From JAEEJA01 sp036343175 (lineage in GTDB: Bacteria > Bacillota > Clostridia > Lachnospirales > Lachnospiraceae): a DNA stretch of 64,000 nucleotides. The DNA lies in the NCBI GenBank assembly GCA_036343175.1, contig JAZASR010000001.1, positions 73,969 through 137,968 of the forward strand. The letters are read 5' to 3'. Position 1 is the first letter of the stretch; each line of letters begins with the position of its first letter. The position numbers were made by a program, and so were the translations under genes. Below are positions 33,888-41,615 of this stretch, one piece after another. The notes beneath the pieces are model-generated. The model did no database searches. It was given only the letters and a program-made list of their open reading frames with translations, and was not told where the DNA came from.

Positions 33888-34442
33888 TCATTCGTAGTCC
33901 TTATCTGACCAGAAGTCAACAGGCTCGTAATCCTGAAGCTTTGCAAGATATCCTTTCTTTCCGAGGGCACCCTGGATAGCATCCAGGGCTTCATTGGTCT
34001 CGGCTGTTACCGTGTGGTAGTGATAGCCAGAGGTGTTGTGCATAAGAAGCTTTGATTTGCCTGTCTTTATCTTCTCGATATAATCGTCTATATCCTTGTG
34101 GGTGCGGATATTTAAGTCGCCCTTAAGGACACCGTAGACCCTGTGGTAGATGAACACGTCCTCGACGATACCGCCAAGATCTATGATGGTAGAAAGCTCG
34201 TCCTCGGCCTGCTCATCGGTGTGTATATCCTTAAAGACCCTTGAGCAGCGGCTTTTCTTGCCCATCTGATAACCTTTATTAAATGAATAAATAGTGTGGC
34301 CGGATGATCTTAGCAGTGCTATATCCTGGACTATCACCTGGCGGCTGACTCCCAGCTCATTAGAAAGGCGGCTGCCTGAAATGGGTTTGTCAGACGCACC
34401 AAGCTTTTGAAGTATCAGTGTCCTTCTTTCTTCACCGTTCAT
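33888..34442 (-). CDS. niaR: NiaR-type transcriptional repressor of NAD genes (HTH + 3H domain)
   Basis: A 184-residue regulator that in its family represses NAD synthesis and niacin uptake genes when bound to niacin. The N-terminal winged helix (about 5-60) contains SGSRLSNELGVSRQVIVQDI. The C-terminal 3H domain has three conserved histidine-containing stretches (FIYHRVYG, RTHKDID, HNTSGYHYHTV) that bind metal. ATG 34442 follows AGGGG on the minus strand; an upstream in-frame opening has no such site. It is the last gene of nadB-nadC-niaR, so it probably autoregulates through the nadB/nadA control region. Confidence 0.9.
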   Translation of the reverse strand: MNGEERRTLILQKLGASDKPISGSRLSNELGVSRQVIVQDIALLRSSGHTIYSFNKGYQMGKKSRCSRVFKDIHTDEQAEDELSTIIDLGGIVEDVFIYHRVYGVLKGDLNIRTHKDIDDYIEKIKTGKSKLLMHNTSGYHYHTVTAETNEALDAIQGALGKKGYLAKLQDYEPVDFWSDKDYE

Positions 34443-34542
34443 GTTACCCCTTTCCGCTCGTATTCCGGGCTTTAACAACAAGCATCTTTATATCAAACAT
34501 AAGAAAATATCATTAAGAAATTCAGGAAAATATATTGCCGGG

Positions 34543-35424
34543 TCACACCGCATGCAGATTCTTAAGGGACAGATCAAGTATCGGCGCTGAATGTGTAAGC
34601 GCCCCGCTTGATATATAGTCTACCTTGAGATCTTTTATAGCATTGATCTTTTCTGCTGTTACATTTCCTGATATCTCGATCTTAGCTCTGCCGTCTATGA
34701 TATCTATGGCCTTCTTCATGGTATCGTGGTCCATGTTATCGAGCATGATGATGTCGGCTCCGGCTTCGGCGGCTTCCTTTGCCATTTGAAGATCCTCGAC
34801 CTCGACCTCGATCTTCTGAACAAATGAAACATAGGCTCTTGCCATCTCAATTGCCTTCTTAACGCCGCCGGCAGCCCCGATATGGTTGTCCTTGAGCATG
34901 ACCGCATCAGAAAGATTGTAGCGGTGATTGTGGCCGCCACCGCATTTAACAGCATATTTCTCAAAGATACGCATGTTGGGAGTGGTCTTCCTGGTATCGA
35001 CAAGTATTATATTGGTGCCTTCAAGAAGTTTAGCCATTGCGCGGGCCTGGGTGGCAATTCCTGACATTCTCTGCAGGTAATTAAGAGCCGTGCGCTCACC
35101 CGAAAGCAGGACTCTTATATCACCGTATACCTTTGCAAGAAGCTGCCCCTTTTTTACCTGGTCGCCGTCTGCGACTATATGTCCGGGATCTTCAGGAGCT
35201 GAAATAAACTCTACCCTGGTCTCTTCATCAAGCATGGTAAATACTCTTTCAAATATCTGCAGGCCGCAGATAATGCCATCCTCCTTGCATATAAGGTCAA
35301 CCTCGCCGGCCGTGGCTTTCGGCATGACTGCATTGGTAGACACGTCTTCGCTTGTGATGTCCTCTCTGAGGGCGCTTAATATATATGGATCCGCATTGAG
35401 CTTTAATGTAACTGAACCGAACAT
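34543..35424 (-). CDS. nadC: Nicotinate-nucleotide pyrophosphorylase (quinolinate phosphoribosyltransferase)
   Basis: A 293-residue cytosolic enzyme that combines quinolinate with PRPP to give nicotinate mononucleotide, CO2 and PPi, the third step of de novo NAD synthesis. Motifs: EDITSEDVST near the N-terminus, SGERTALNYLQRMSGIAT, VDTRKTTPNMR, and the GGGHNHRYNLSDAVMLKDNHI block that builds the active site. The end has ISGNVTAEKI and YISSGALTHSA. It lies between nadB and niaR on the same strand. The 200-base gap to nadB may hold a second promoter. Confidence 0.95.
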   Translation of the reverse strand: MFGSVTLKLNADPYILSALREDITSEDVSTNAVMPKATAGEVDLICKEDGIICGLQIFERVFTMLDEETRVEFISAPEDPGHIVADGDQVKKGQLLAKVYGDIRVLLSGERTALNYLQRMSGIATQARAMAKLLEGTNIILVDTRKTTPNMRIFEKYAVKCGGGHNHRYNLSDAVMLKDNHIGAAGGVKKAIEMARAYVSFVQKIEVEVEDLQMAKEAAEAGADIIMLDNMDHDTMKKAIDIIDGRAKIEISGNVTAEKINAIKDLKVDYISSGALTHSAPILDLSLKNLHAV

Positions 35425-35492
35425 ATTTCCTCCTTCGAATATAAAAAACGAATTTTACAGTTATATAATGCATTGAATTTTTTCAATGATTA

Positions 35493-35515
35493 CCAGGTAA
35501 TTACCTGGCTTTTTT
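35493..35515 (+). terminator. Palindrome with T-run between nadC and nadB
   Basis: CCAGGTAATTACCTGG is a perfect palindrome, followed on the plus strand by C and six T residues. It faces the opposite way to the nad genes, where no gene would need it, so it may stop antisense transcription or simply be a chance dyad. Confidence 0.35.
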
Positions 35516-35624
35516 GTACATTATTCAACATACTGATTTATTTTCAGCTTTTAAACCTTATTTCCCTATACAGGCTTTCGTTCAATTTTACTATTTATCC
35601 TTTATTAATAATGATACCTGTCCA

Positions 35625-36944
35625 TCAGAACGTTCTGTATGAAGCAAGCGGCTTCTGGTTTCCGTTCTCACGGTCGATCTCATCCATGACCATATTGTGG
35701 CATCTGTCCTGGAAAGCCCTGTAATCCCTGTATTGATCAAGGTCCCAGCTCTCGACCATTTCATGCTCGTGAGTAAGAAGCTCTGTTCTTTCTGTCATGT
35801 CGAAGGCCGCGCGCTTTGCGAATACCAGTGACTCAAGCAGGGAGTTGGAAGCAAGCCTGTTCTTGCCGTGAACACCGTTGCAGGCTGTTTCACCGATTGC
35901 ATAGAGCTGAAGCATTGAAGTGTGGCTTTCGTGGTTGACCCATATGCCTCCCATGAAATAGTGCTGGGCCGGTACTACAGGTATGCACTCCTTAAATACG
36001 TCATAACCGGCTTCCCTGCAATGCTCTACTATATTCGGAAAATGATTCTTAAGGACATCCGGCGGGATCGGGCGCAGGTCCTCCCAGACGAACTTTGTGC
36101 CGTCTTTCTTCATCTGAGCCCTGATGTCCTGTGACAGGAGGTCGCGCGGCTTGAGCTCATTGGTAAAGCGGTGCATATCCTTGCCATAGAGCTTTGCACC
36201 CTCGCCTCTGACGGATTCTGATATGAGGAAGCTTCTGTTTTCCTGATCCTCAGAATAGAATGTAGTAGGGTGGATCTGAATATAATTGATGTTTTCAAGC
36301 TTTACCCCGTGCTTAAGGCAGGCAGCGATACCGTCGCCGGTCAGGTGCCTGAAGTTTGTGGAATGCCTGAAAAGACCGCCTATGCCGCCCGTGGCAAGGA
36401 CTGTATAGTTGGCCTCTATCGTATAGAAATTATCTTCAGAGTCCTTTATAACGGCCCCGTAGCAGGAGTTGTCTTTTGTGATGATATCGACCATGGTATT
36501 GTACTCGATGATCTTTACATTAGGCAGGCTGCGGACCTTAGCCAGCAGATGGCTTGTTATTTCCTTGCCTGTGATATCCTCATGGAAAAGTATCCTCTTG
36601 TCAGAGTGCGCGCCCTCGCGTGTAAAGGCAAATGACCCGTCATCATTTCTCTGAAATCTGACACCGCAGTTAACAAGGTCATTAATGACAGACTGGGAAG
36701 AACGGATCATGATCTCTACAGACTTCCTGTCATTTTCATAGTGTCCTGCTTTCAGGGTATCCTCAAAATAGCTGTCATAGTCCGACTCATCCTTGAGCAT
36801 ACATATGCCGCCCTGGGCCAGAAACGAATCATTGCTCTCGGCATCCTGTTTGGTGATAATAGTGATCTGCCAGTCGCCCGGAAGATTCATGGCGCAATAA
36901 AGACCGGAGCATCCGCATCCGATAATAAGTACATCAGTCTTCAT
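35625..36944 (-). CDS. nadB: L-aspartate oxidase
   Basis: A 439-residue FAD enzyme that oxidises L-aspartate to iminoaspartate; under anaerobic conditions fumarate is the usual acceptor. The N-terminal dinucleotide fold has GCGCSGLYCAM. The FAD/substrate motifs AQGGI, FTREGAHSDKRILFHEDITG and QIHPTTF are present, as are the HYFMGGIWVN and GVHGKNRLASNSLLE segments. The first gene of the leftward operon, it starts about 45 bases from a consensus promoter. The C-terminal helical domain is short compared with E. coli NadB, as in many Clostridia. Confidence 0.94.
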   Translation of the reverse strand: MKTDVLIIGCGCSGLYCAMNLPGDWQITIITKQDAESNDSFLAQGGICMLKDESDYDSYFEDTLKAGHYENDRKSVEIMIRSSQSVINDLVNCGVRFQRNDDGSFAFTREGAHSDKRILFHEDITGKEITSHLLAKVRSLPNVKIIEYNTMVDIITKDNSCYGAVIKDSEDNFYTIEANYTVLATGGIGGLFRHSTNFRHLTGDGIAACLKHGVKLENINYIQIHPTTFYSEDQENRSFLISESVRGEGAKLYGKDMHRFTNELKPRDLLSQDIRAQMKKDGTKFVWEDLRPIPPDVLKNHFPNIVEHCREAGYDVFKECIPVVPAQHYFMGGIWVNHESHTSMLQLYAIGETACNGVHGKNRLASNSLLESLVFAKRAAFDMTERTELLTHEHEMVESWDLDQYRDYRAFQDRCHNMVMDEIDRENGNQKPLASYRTF

Positions 36945-36988
36945 ATTATTATCCTCGTAATCTTAAGTAAAGTGAAATGTTAGTCTGC

Positions 36989-37017
36989 ATTATATACTCA
37001 CTTATAGTGACTGTCAA
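36989..37017 (-). promoter_or_regulatory. Promoter of nadB-nadC-niaR
   Basis: Read on the minus strand: TTGACA (complement of 37012-37017), 17 bases, TATAAT (complement of 36989-36994). Both boxes are perfect consensus. The -35 box lies in the outer dyad arm. Confidence 0.85.
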
Positions 37018-37077
37018 GACACCTGTAAAGAAATTTATTTACAGGTGTCAAGTTTATTTGACAATTGTCTTGACAGT
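37010..37077. promoter_or_regulatory. Nested dyad: candidate NiaR operator between nadB and nadA
   Basis: The inner palindrome is GACACCTGTAAA (37018-37029) and TTTACAGGTGTC (37038-37049), a perfect 12-bp inverted repeat with an 8-base spacer. An outer pair, ACTGTCAAGACA (37010-37021) and TGTCTTGACAGT (37066-37077), mirrors around it and includes both -35 boxes. Binding here would close both divergent promoters. Assignment to NiaR is by linkage to niaR and nad genes. Confidence 0.75.
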
Positions 37078-37098
37078 GGGCTTATATAACATTATAAT
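37070..37098 (+). promoter_or_regulatory. Promoter of nadA
   Basis: TTGACA (37070-37075), 17 bases, TATAAT (37093-37098). It is a consensus promoter in mirror orientation to the nadB promoter. The transcript would have a 5' leader of about 255 bases before nadA; apart from a short DAVTDTSEDVEFVKN-like coding scrap at about 37206-37293 I see no structure in that leader. Confidence 0.85.
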
Positions 37099-37361
37099 CA
37101 GTAAAATTCACCATTTGACCGGGAATTCACAGGCTAATATAACTATATTATGCACGATCAGATATCGTCATTTGTTGATGAGAACGTAAATCACTTCCCG
37201 GCACTCATGCAGATGCAGTTACAGATACGTCAGAGGATGTTGAATTTGTAAAGAATATCAAGCAGGATGAGTTGCTGATATACAGCCGTTTTTGATATTT
37301 CTGATCTCTTAATTAATATTAAGAGCATGATGAATGATATTAAATATTGGAAGGTAATAAT

Positions 37362-38279
37362 ATGACAACACGCGAATTGCAGGATAAAATAATGGAACTC
37401 AAGAAGGAAAAGGATTTCTGCATCCTTGTACATGCATATCAGAGTCAGGATATATGGGATATAGCGGACTATGTCGGCGATTCATACGGACTGAGTGTAC
37501 AGGCTCAAGATGCACCTCAGAAAAATGTAATAATGTCGGGCGTCCGCTTCATGGCAGAGACTGTAAAGACCCTGTCTCCGGAGAAGACCGTCTATCTTGC
37601 GAATCCTACTGCAGGCTGCCCTATGGCCATGCAGATGGACAGGAACCGTGTCCTCGAGATGAGAGAGAAGTACCCTGACTATGCAGTAGTAGCCTATGTA
37701 AATACCACTGCGTCATTAAAGACCGCTGTAGATGTAGTCGTTACATCATCATCTGCCGTAAAGATACTTAAAAACATGCCCGAGAAGAAGATCATGTTCA
37801 TACCTGACTGCAATCTCGGAGGCTGGGTAAAAAAGCAGGTACCTGATAAGGAATTCGTATTCTTTAACGGAGGGTGTCCGACCCATCTGCGCATGACTAT
37901 AAAAGATGTGAAATATCAGAAGTTCCTTCATCCGGACGCGCTTCTTTTAGTCCACCCAGAGTGCCACGCAGAAGTTACCGAGTGTGCCGATTATGTAGGC
38001 AGCACAACAGGCATCATGAAGTTCGCAGAGGAGTCCGATGCGGATGAATTCATCATCGGCACCGAGAACTCCATAGTGCAGCACCTGCAGTTCAAGTGTC
38101 CCGATAAGAAGTTCTATCCTCTTTCAAAGGAATGTGTATGCCACAACATGAAGGCTACTACCCTCATGGATATATACAATGTCCTCCGCGGCCAGGGAGG
38201 CGAAGAAATAGTCCTTCCTGATGAAGTTATCGAAAGCTCGCTGAAGCCGATCAGGAGAATGATAGAGCTTGGAGGGTAA
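37362..38279 (+). CDS. nadA: Quinolinate synthase
   Basis: A 305-residue enzyme that condenses iminoaspartate (from NadB) with dihydroxyacetone phosphate to quinolinate. The three [4Fe-4S] ligands are visible: C86 in TAGCPMA, C201 in HPECHAEV and C260 in CHNMKATTL. The YVNTTA and VTSSSAV motifs (about 112-133) and the GGWVKKQVP segment are also typical. ATG 37362 follows GGAAGG with 7-base spacing. It is transcribed divergently from nadB and shares the candidate operator, so the whole pathway nadA-nadB-nadC is co-regulated. Confidence 0.96.
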   Translation: MTTRELQDKIMELKKEKDFCILVHAYQSQDIWDIADYVGDSYGLSVQAQDAPQKNVIMSGVRFMAETVKTLSPEKTVYLANPTAGCPMAMQMDRNRVLEMREKYPDYAVVAYVNTTASLKTAVDVVVTSSSAVKILKNMPEKKIMFIPDCNLGGWVKKQVPDKEFVFFNGGCPTHLRMTIKDVKYQKFLHPDALLLVHPECHAEVTECADYVGSTTGIMKFAEESDADEFIIGTENSIVQHLQFKCPDKKFYPLSKECVCHNMKATTLMDIYNVLRGQGGEEIVLPDEVIESSLKPIRRMIELGG

Positions 38280-38324
38280 ATGGTATATTGTGCACAGTGT
38301 AAAGCATTAGAAAGGAGAAATGAA

Positions 38325-38525
38325 ATGATTTGTCCGGTACTTATTATTAACGAAGAGGATTGGATAGTTGCCAAGGATTGCGAGACAAACGTTGCTTCTC
38401 AGGGAAAAACTGTGAAAGAAGCCATGGATAATCTCAAAGAGGCCCTTGAACTTTACTATGAGGATAATGAAGTAGAAAAAGATACTCCTGATATTTTTCT
38501 TACAACCATGGAGGTAAATGTTTGA
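38325..38525 (+). CDS. hicB: HicB-family antitoxin
   Basis: A 66-residue antitoxin. The partial RNase-H-like fold of HicB is visible in the strands ICPVLIINEEDWIVAKDCE followed by VASQGKTVKEAMDNLKEALELYYED, the most conserved HicB segment. AAAGGAG precedes ATG 38325 by about 8 bases. It overlaps the toxin start by one base (TGATG), so the pair is translationally coupled. The antitoxin comes first here; the classic order is hicA then hicB. There is no extra DNA-binding domain at the C-terminus. Confidence 0.85.
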   Translation: MICPVLIINEEDWIVAKDCETNVASQGKTVKEAMDNLKEALELYYEDNEVEKDTPDIFLTTMEVNV

Positions 38526-38740
38526 TGCCTCACAAATATCCGATATTAAAGCCTGAAGAGGTTATTAAAATTTTAAAGAAAAATGGATTATCAAATGTTT
38601 CACAAAAAGGAAGCCATCGTAAATATTCAGATGGTTTTCATGTTGTAATAGTACCGATGCATGATACATTAGCCCGAGGCACGTTGATGAGTATAATACA
38701 GCAGTCAGGTCTTTCATTACAGGATTTTATAGATAAATAG
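38525..38740 (+). CDS. hicA: HicA-family mRNA interferase toxin
   Basis: A 71-residue toxin with the double-stranded-RNA-binding-like fold of HicA. The catalytic histidine is in KGSHRKYSDG, and VVIVPMHDTLARGTLMSIIQQSGLS is the typical second half ending in a helix. HicA cleaves mRNA and tmRNA when free; HicB neutralises it. The frame is intact and the catalytic residue is present, so the system could be functional. Confidence 0.9.
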   Translation: MPHKYPILKPEEVIKILKKNGLSNVSQKGSHRKYSDGFHVVIVPMHDTLARGTLMSIIQQSGLSLQDFIDK

Positions 38741-38752
38741 TTTGGTACAGTT

Positions 38753-39412
38753 ATGGATATTACAGATGAAATAAAAGGGATCCTTCGCGGGCATCATCCG
38801 GATGCGGTCGAAGAACATCTCTGGAAGCAGTATCCGGAATATACGACTTTCCGCGATCCGGTCACCGGTAAATGGTTTGCGCTCTTCATGCTGGTAAGGA
38901 AGAGCTGCTTCGGATTACCGGGTGATGATTCTTTGCCGGTCGTAAATGTCAAGGCCGATAAGGACTTCATAGCTCTGATGTCAGGAAGAGATGGTATATA
39001 CCCTGCCTATCATATGTCGAAGAAGTCGTGGATATCTCTGTTCCTTGATGGCAGTATGGAAAAGGAGAGGATCATAGATCTCATAGAGACAAGCTACAGG
39101 CTGATCACAGATACGCCGACAAAGAGGATCTATGAAGCTGTAAAGAAGATACCTGAGGGCAAGGTGGCGACCTATGCCCAGATAGCTGCAATGGCCGGCA
39201 ATCCGAGAATGTCCCGGGCTGTTGGCAATGCCCTCCATAAGAATTCTGATCCTGACCATGTTCCCTGCTACCGCGTTGTTAATTCCAGGGGAGAGCTTTC
39301 CGGAGCATTTGCATTCGGCGGTCCCGACGAGCAGGCAAAGAGGCTTAGGGCAGATGGTATTGAGGTAAAAGACGGGAAAGTGGACCTTGAAATTTATCAA
39401 TATAAAATATAA
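38753..39412 (+). CDS. MmcQ/YjbR-like domain fused to O6-alkylguanine alkyltransferase domain
   Basis: A 219-residue fusion. Residues 1-115 match the MmcQ/YjbR (DUF419) fold: WKQYPEYTTFRDPVTGKWFALFM and YHMSKKSWISLFLDG. Residues 122-215 are the DNA-binding domain of methylated-DNA-protein-cysteine methyltransferase, with KIPEGKVATYAQIAA, SRAVGNALHKN and VPCYRVVNSRGELSG. The catalytic Cys is present; the neighbouring His of the usual PCHRV is Tyr. The N-terminal Ada-like domain of Ogt is absent, replaced by the MmcQ domain. It may repair alkylated guanine or act as an alkyltransferase-like sensor. It starts 12 bases after hicA. Confidence 0.85.
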   Translation: MDITDEIKGILRGHHPDAVEEHLWKQYPEYTTFRDPVTGKWFALFMLVRKSCFGLPGDDSLPVVNVKADKDFIALMSGRDGIYPAYHMSKKSWISLFLDGSMEKERIIDLIETSYRLITDTPTKRIYEAVKKIPEGKVATYAQIAAMAGNPRMSRAVGNALHKNSDPDHVPCYRVVNSRGELSGAFAFGGPDEQAKRLRADGIEVKDGKVDLEIYQYKI

Positions 39413-39468
39413 ATTCAGGCAATTTAATCTTTAACAGTACATCAGGCCTTATGGAGAGGGGATCATTC

Positions 39469-40008
39469 GTGAAAAGTTCTGTAAATATCGATATTAATGT
39501 GGATCCAATAGATCCGGAAGAACAAAAGATCCATGAAAAATATATGAAAGAAGCCATTAAACAGGCGAAAAAAGCCGCAGTCAACGGGGATGTCCCCATT
39601 GGCTGCGTTATAGTTTATAGCCATAATTTTCCGGCTGCAAATGCAGAACCCGGTCAGATCATCGCCCGTTCCTACAATAAGCGCAACAGGATGAAGACAA
39701 GCCTTGGCCATGCGGAGATCCTTGCGATCAGAAAGGCCTGCAAAGTGCTTGATGACTGGAGACTTGAGGACTGTACCATGTATGTGACGCTTGAGCCTTG
39801 CCAGATGTGTGCCGGAGCCATTATTCAGTCCCGTCTGAGCCGTGTGGTGATCGGCGCCATGAATCCCAAAGCCGGCTGTGCAGGCAGTATCATAGATCTT
39901 CTCCATGTGAAAGACTTTAACCACGAGCCTGAGGTCATAAAGGGAGTAATGGCAGACCGGTGCAGCGGTCTGCTGAAGGAGTTCTTCAGGAGCTTACGCA
40001 GTAAGTGA
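39469..40008 (+). CDS. tadA: tRNA-specific adenosine deaminase
   Basis: A 179-residue zinc deaminase that converts A34 of tRNA-Arg(ACG) to inosine. HAEILAIRKA holds the first zinc ligand and the catalytic Glu; EPCQMCAGAI holds the two cysteines. DVPIGCVIV and SRVVIGAMNPKAGCAGS are typical. The start GTG 39469 lies 8 bases after GAGAGGGG; an upstream ATG at 39451 is in the ribosome-site sequence and has none of its own. There is an N-terminal extension of about 20 residues before the family core. Confidence 0.93.
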   Translation: MKSSVNIDINVDPIDPEEQKIHEKYMKEAIKQAKKAAVNGDVPIGCVIVYSHNFPAANAEPGQIIARSYNKRNRMKTSLGHAEILAIRKACKVLDDWRLEDCTMYVTLEPCQMCAGAIIQSRLSRVVIGAMNPKAGCAGSIIDLLHVKDFNHEPEVIKGVMADRCSGLLKEFFRSLRSK

Positions 40009-40092
40009 CTTAAGACCCTTGGATAGTGAGCTTCGACTCTTATAAGTCAGTCCGGATCGGTTTGCATACTTGAAAAATGCCAGGCAGACAGG

Positions 40093-40191
40093 TCGAAAAA
40101 TCAAAACAGATCATTCGAAAAAATTTAAATAGATCATTCGAAAAACTCAAAACAGATCATTCGAAAAATTATAAGTAAAACGCTCGAAAAA
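40093..40191 (+). repeat. Five iteron-like repeats, about 23-bp period
   Basis: TCGAAAAA begins at 40093, 40115, 40138, 40161 and 40184 (spacings 22, 23, 23, 23). Three of the units extend to AGATCATTCGAAAAA. The array lies in the 273-base gap between tadA and the ATPase gene, just upstream of the latter's promoter. No rep gene is nearby. Confidence 0.85.
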
Positions 40192-40204
40192 TTCAAAACG
40201 AATA

Positions 40205-40233
40205 TTGATAAATTCCGTATTTTATGATATTCT
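40205..40233 (+). promoter_or_regulatory. Promoter candidate of the first AAA_14 ATPase gene
   Basis: TTGATA (40205-40210), 17 bases, TATTCT (40228-40233). It lies directly after the iteron array and 49 bases before the ATG. Confidence 0.5.
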
Positions 40234-40281
40234 TGCTATATTAAGAATTGTTATGAATAAGGTATAGGAAGGGGTGATAAT

Positions 40282-41589
40282 ATGGAATATATCAGGCGTG
40301 TTGTCGATACTGAGATCGACAGGAGGACTGAAGCCTTTAATGCCATAAGTATAGTGGGGCCGAAGGGCTGCGGGAAGACAAGGACAGCAAAGGAACGTTC
40401 AAAGACTGTCATAGAATTTCAGGATGAAGAAAAAAGAGATGGCTATCTGTCGGTTGCAGAGTCAGCACCAAATCTCTTATTAATGAATAAAAAGCCTATA
40501 CTTCTCGATGAATGGCAGGATACTCCGAAAATGTGGGGAGCAGTGCGTAAGGCATGTGATGATGAGCCGGATAAGGTCGGAGAGTATTTCATGACCGGCT
40601 CTGTCAGTAAACAGGCAGAAACTCCTCATACAGGCACCGGCAGGATCAGCCAGGTCACAATGTACCCGATGACACTTGCTGAAAGCGGTGAATCGAATGG
40701 ACAGATCTCCATAGCTAAGCTTGTTGAGGATCCTGATTCTGATATCGATGGCATCATGTGCGATCTGAGTCTGCCTGATCTTTTTTATGCAGCATGCCGC
40801 GGCGGTTGGCCGAGATGCCTTTCCATAAAAAGTCGGACTGCAAAATTAGAGATCGCCAGGGACTATTACAGACAGATATATAATAAAGATATCAGTGCAG
40901 TAGATAATGTGACCAGAAATCCCGAGTGGGCAAGGACCCTGCTTTGGTCATATGCAAGGAATATGGCGACAACAGCGAAGAAGTCTGGTATATATGCAGA
41001 TGTTAAGGCAAATTTCACGGTCTCCGATGCGACGCTTGCCTCATATATCGATGCTCTTGAACGGCTGTATGTTATCAGGGATATTGATGCCTGGACTCCT
41101 CAGATCAGGTCGAAGACTGCGATCAGGAACGCCAGGAAACATATCTTTACAGACCAGTCTATCGGACTTGCAGCCCTTGGAATCTCACCGGATTATTTTA
41201 ATAATGATCTTGACCTCTTCGGCCATGTTCTTGAAAATATGGTGATAAGGGATCTGCTTGTATCGGCTGAGGCGCATGATGCCAGGATCCTCCATTATAC
41301 TGACGATATGGGACTTGAGGCGGATGCCATCTATCAGATGAATAATGGCAGCTATGGCCTTATCGAGATAAAGACAGGAACCAATCAGATACCTGCGGCT
41401 GAAAAGTCATTGCTTAAGTTCAGGGATATCATAAAAAAGCACAATGAAGCAGCTCTTAAAAATGAAAAGCACCCCAGACCTGTGTATCGTGAGCCTTCAG
41501 CACTTATCATTATCTGCGCCACGGCTCAGATGGCCTTTTCTACAAAGAATGGCATAAAAGTCGTGCCTGTAGGATGTCTTGGAGATTGA
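40282..41589 (+). CDS. AAA_14/DUF4143 family ATPase
   Basis: A 435-residue protein with an N-terminal P-loop ATPase (Walker A GPKGCGKTRTA at about 27-37, Walker B ILLDEWQ at about 74, sensor-like FMTGSVSK) and a C-terminal DUF4143 half with a helix-turn-helix-like segment (SDATLASYIDALERLYVIRD) and a nuclease-like fold (GHVLENMVIRDL, LEADAIYQ, GLIEIKTG). The ExK-type core resembles PD-(D/E)XK enzymes. The biological role of the family is not established; some members behave as accessory or defence-island genes. GGAAGGGG precedes ATG 40282. The iteron array upstream suggests dedicated regulation. Confidence 0.88.
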   Translation: MEYIRRVVDTEIDRRTEAFNAISIVGPKGCGKTRTAKERSKTVIEFQDEEKRDGYLSVAESAPNLLLMNKKPILLDEWQDTPKMWGAVRKACDDEPDKVGEYFMTGSVSKQAETPHTGTGRISQVTMYPMTLAESGESNGQISIAKLVEDPDSDIDGIMCDLSLPDLFYAACRGGWPRCLSIKSRTAKLEIARDYYRQIYNKDISAVDNVTRNPEWARTLLWSYARNMATTAKKSGIYADVKANFTVSDATLASYIDALERLYVIRDIDAWTPQIRSKTAIRNARKHIFTDQSIGLAALGISPDYFNNDLDLFGHVLENMVIRDLLVSAEAHDARILHYTDDMGLEADAIYQMNNGSYGLIEIKTGTNQIPAAEKSLLKFRDIIKKHNEAALKNEKHPRPVYREPSALIIICATAQMAFSTKNGIKVVPVGCLGD

Positions 41590-41615
41590 GATCATATAGT
41601 TTAAGGAGTACCCAT

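Noticed and set aside
37099..37361. Long nadA leader considered as a riboswitch
   Set aside because: No convincing nested pairing or terminator; only a short coding scrap is seen.
40093..40200. Repeats considered as a small CRISPR array
   Set aside because: The repeated unit is 8-15 bases with 7-15-base gaps that are also similar to each other; there are no distinct spacers and no cas genes.
40093..40281. Iterons considered as a plasmid replication origin
   Set aside because: No rep, par or mobilisation gene lies in the window and the flanks are chromosomal housekeeping genes.
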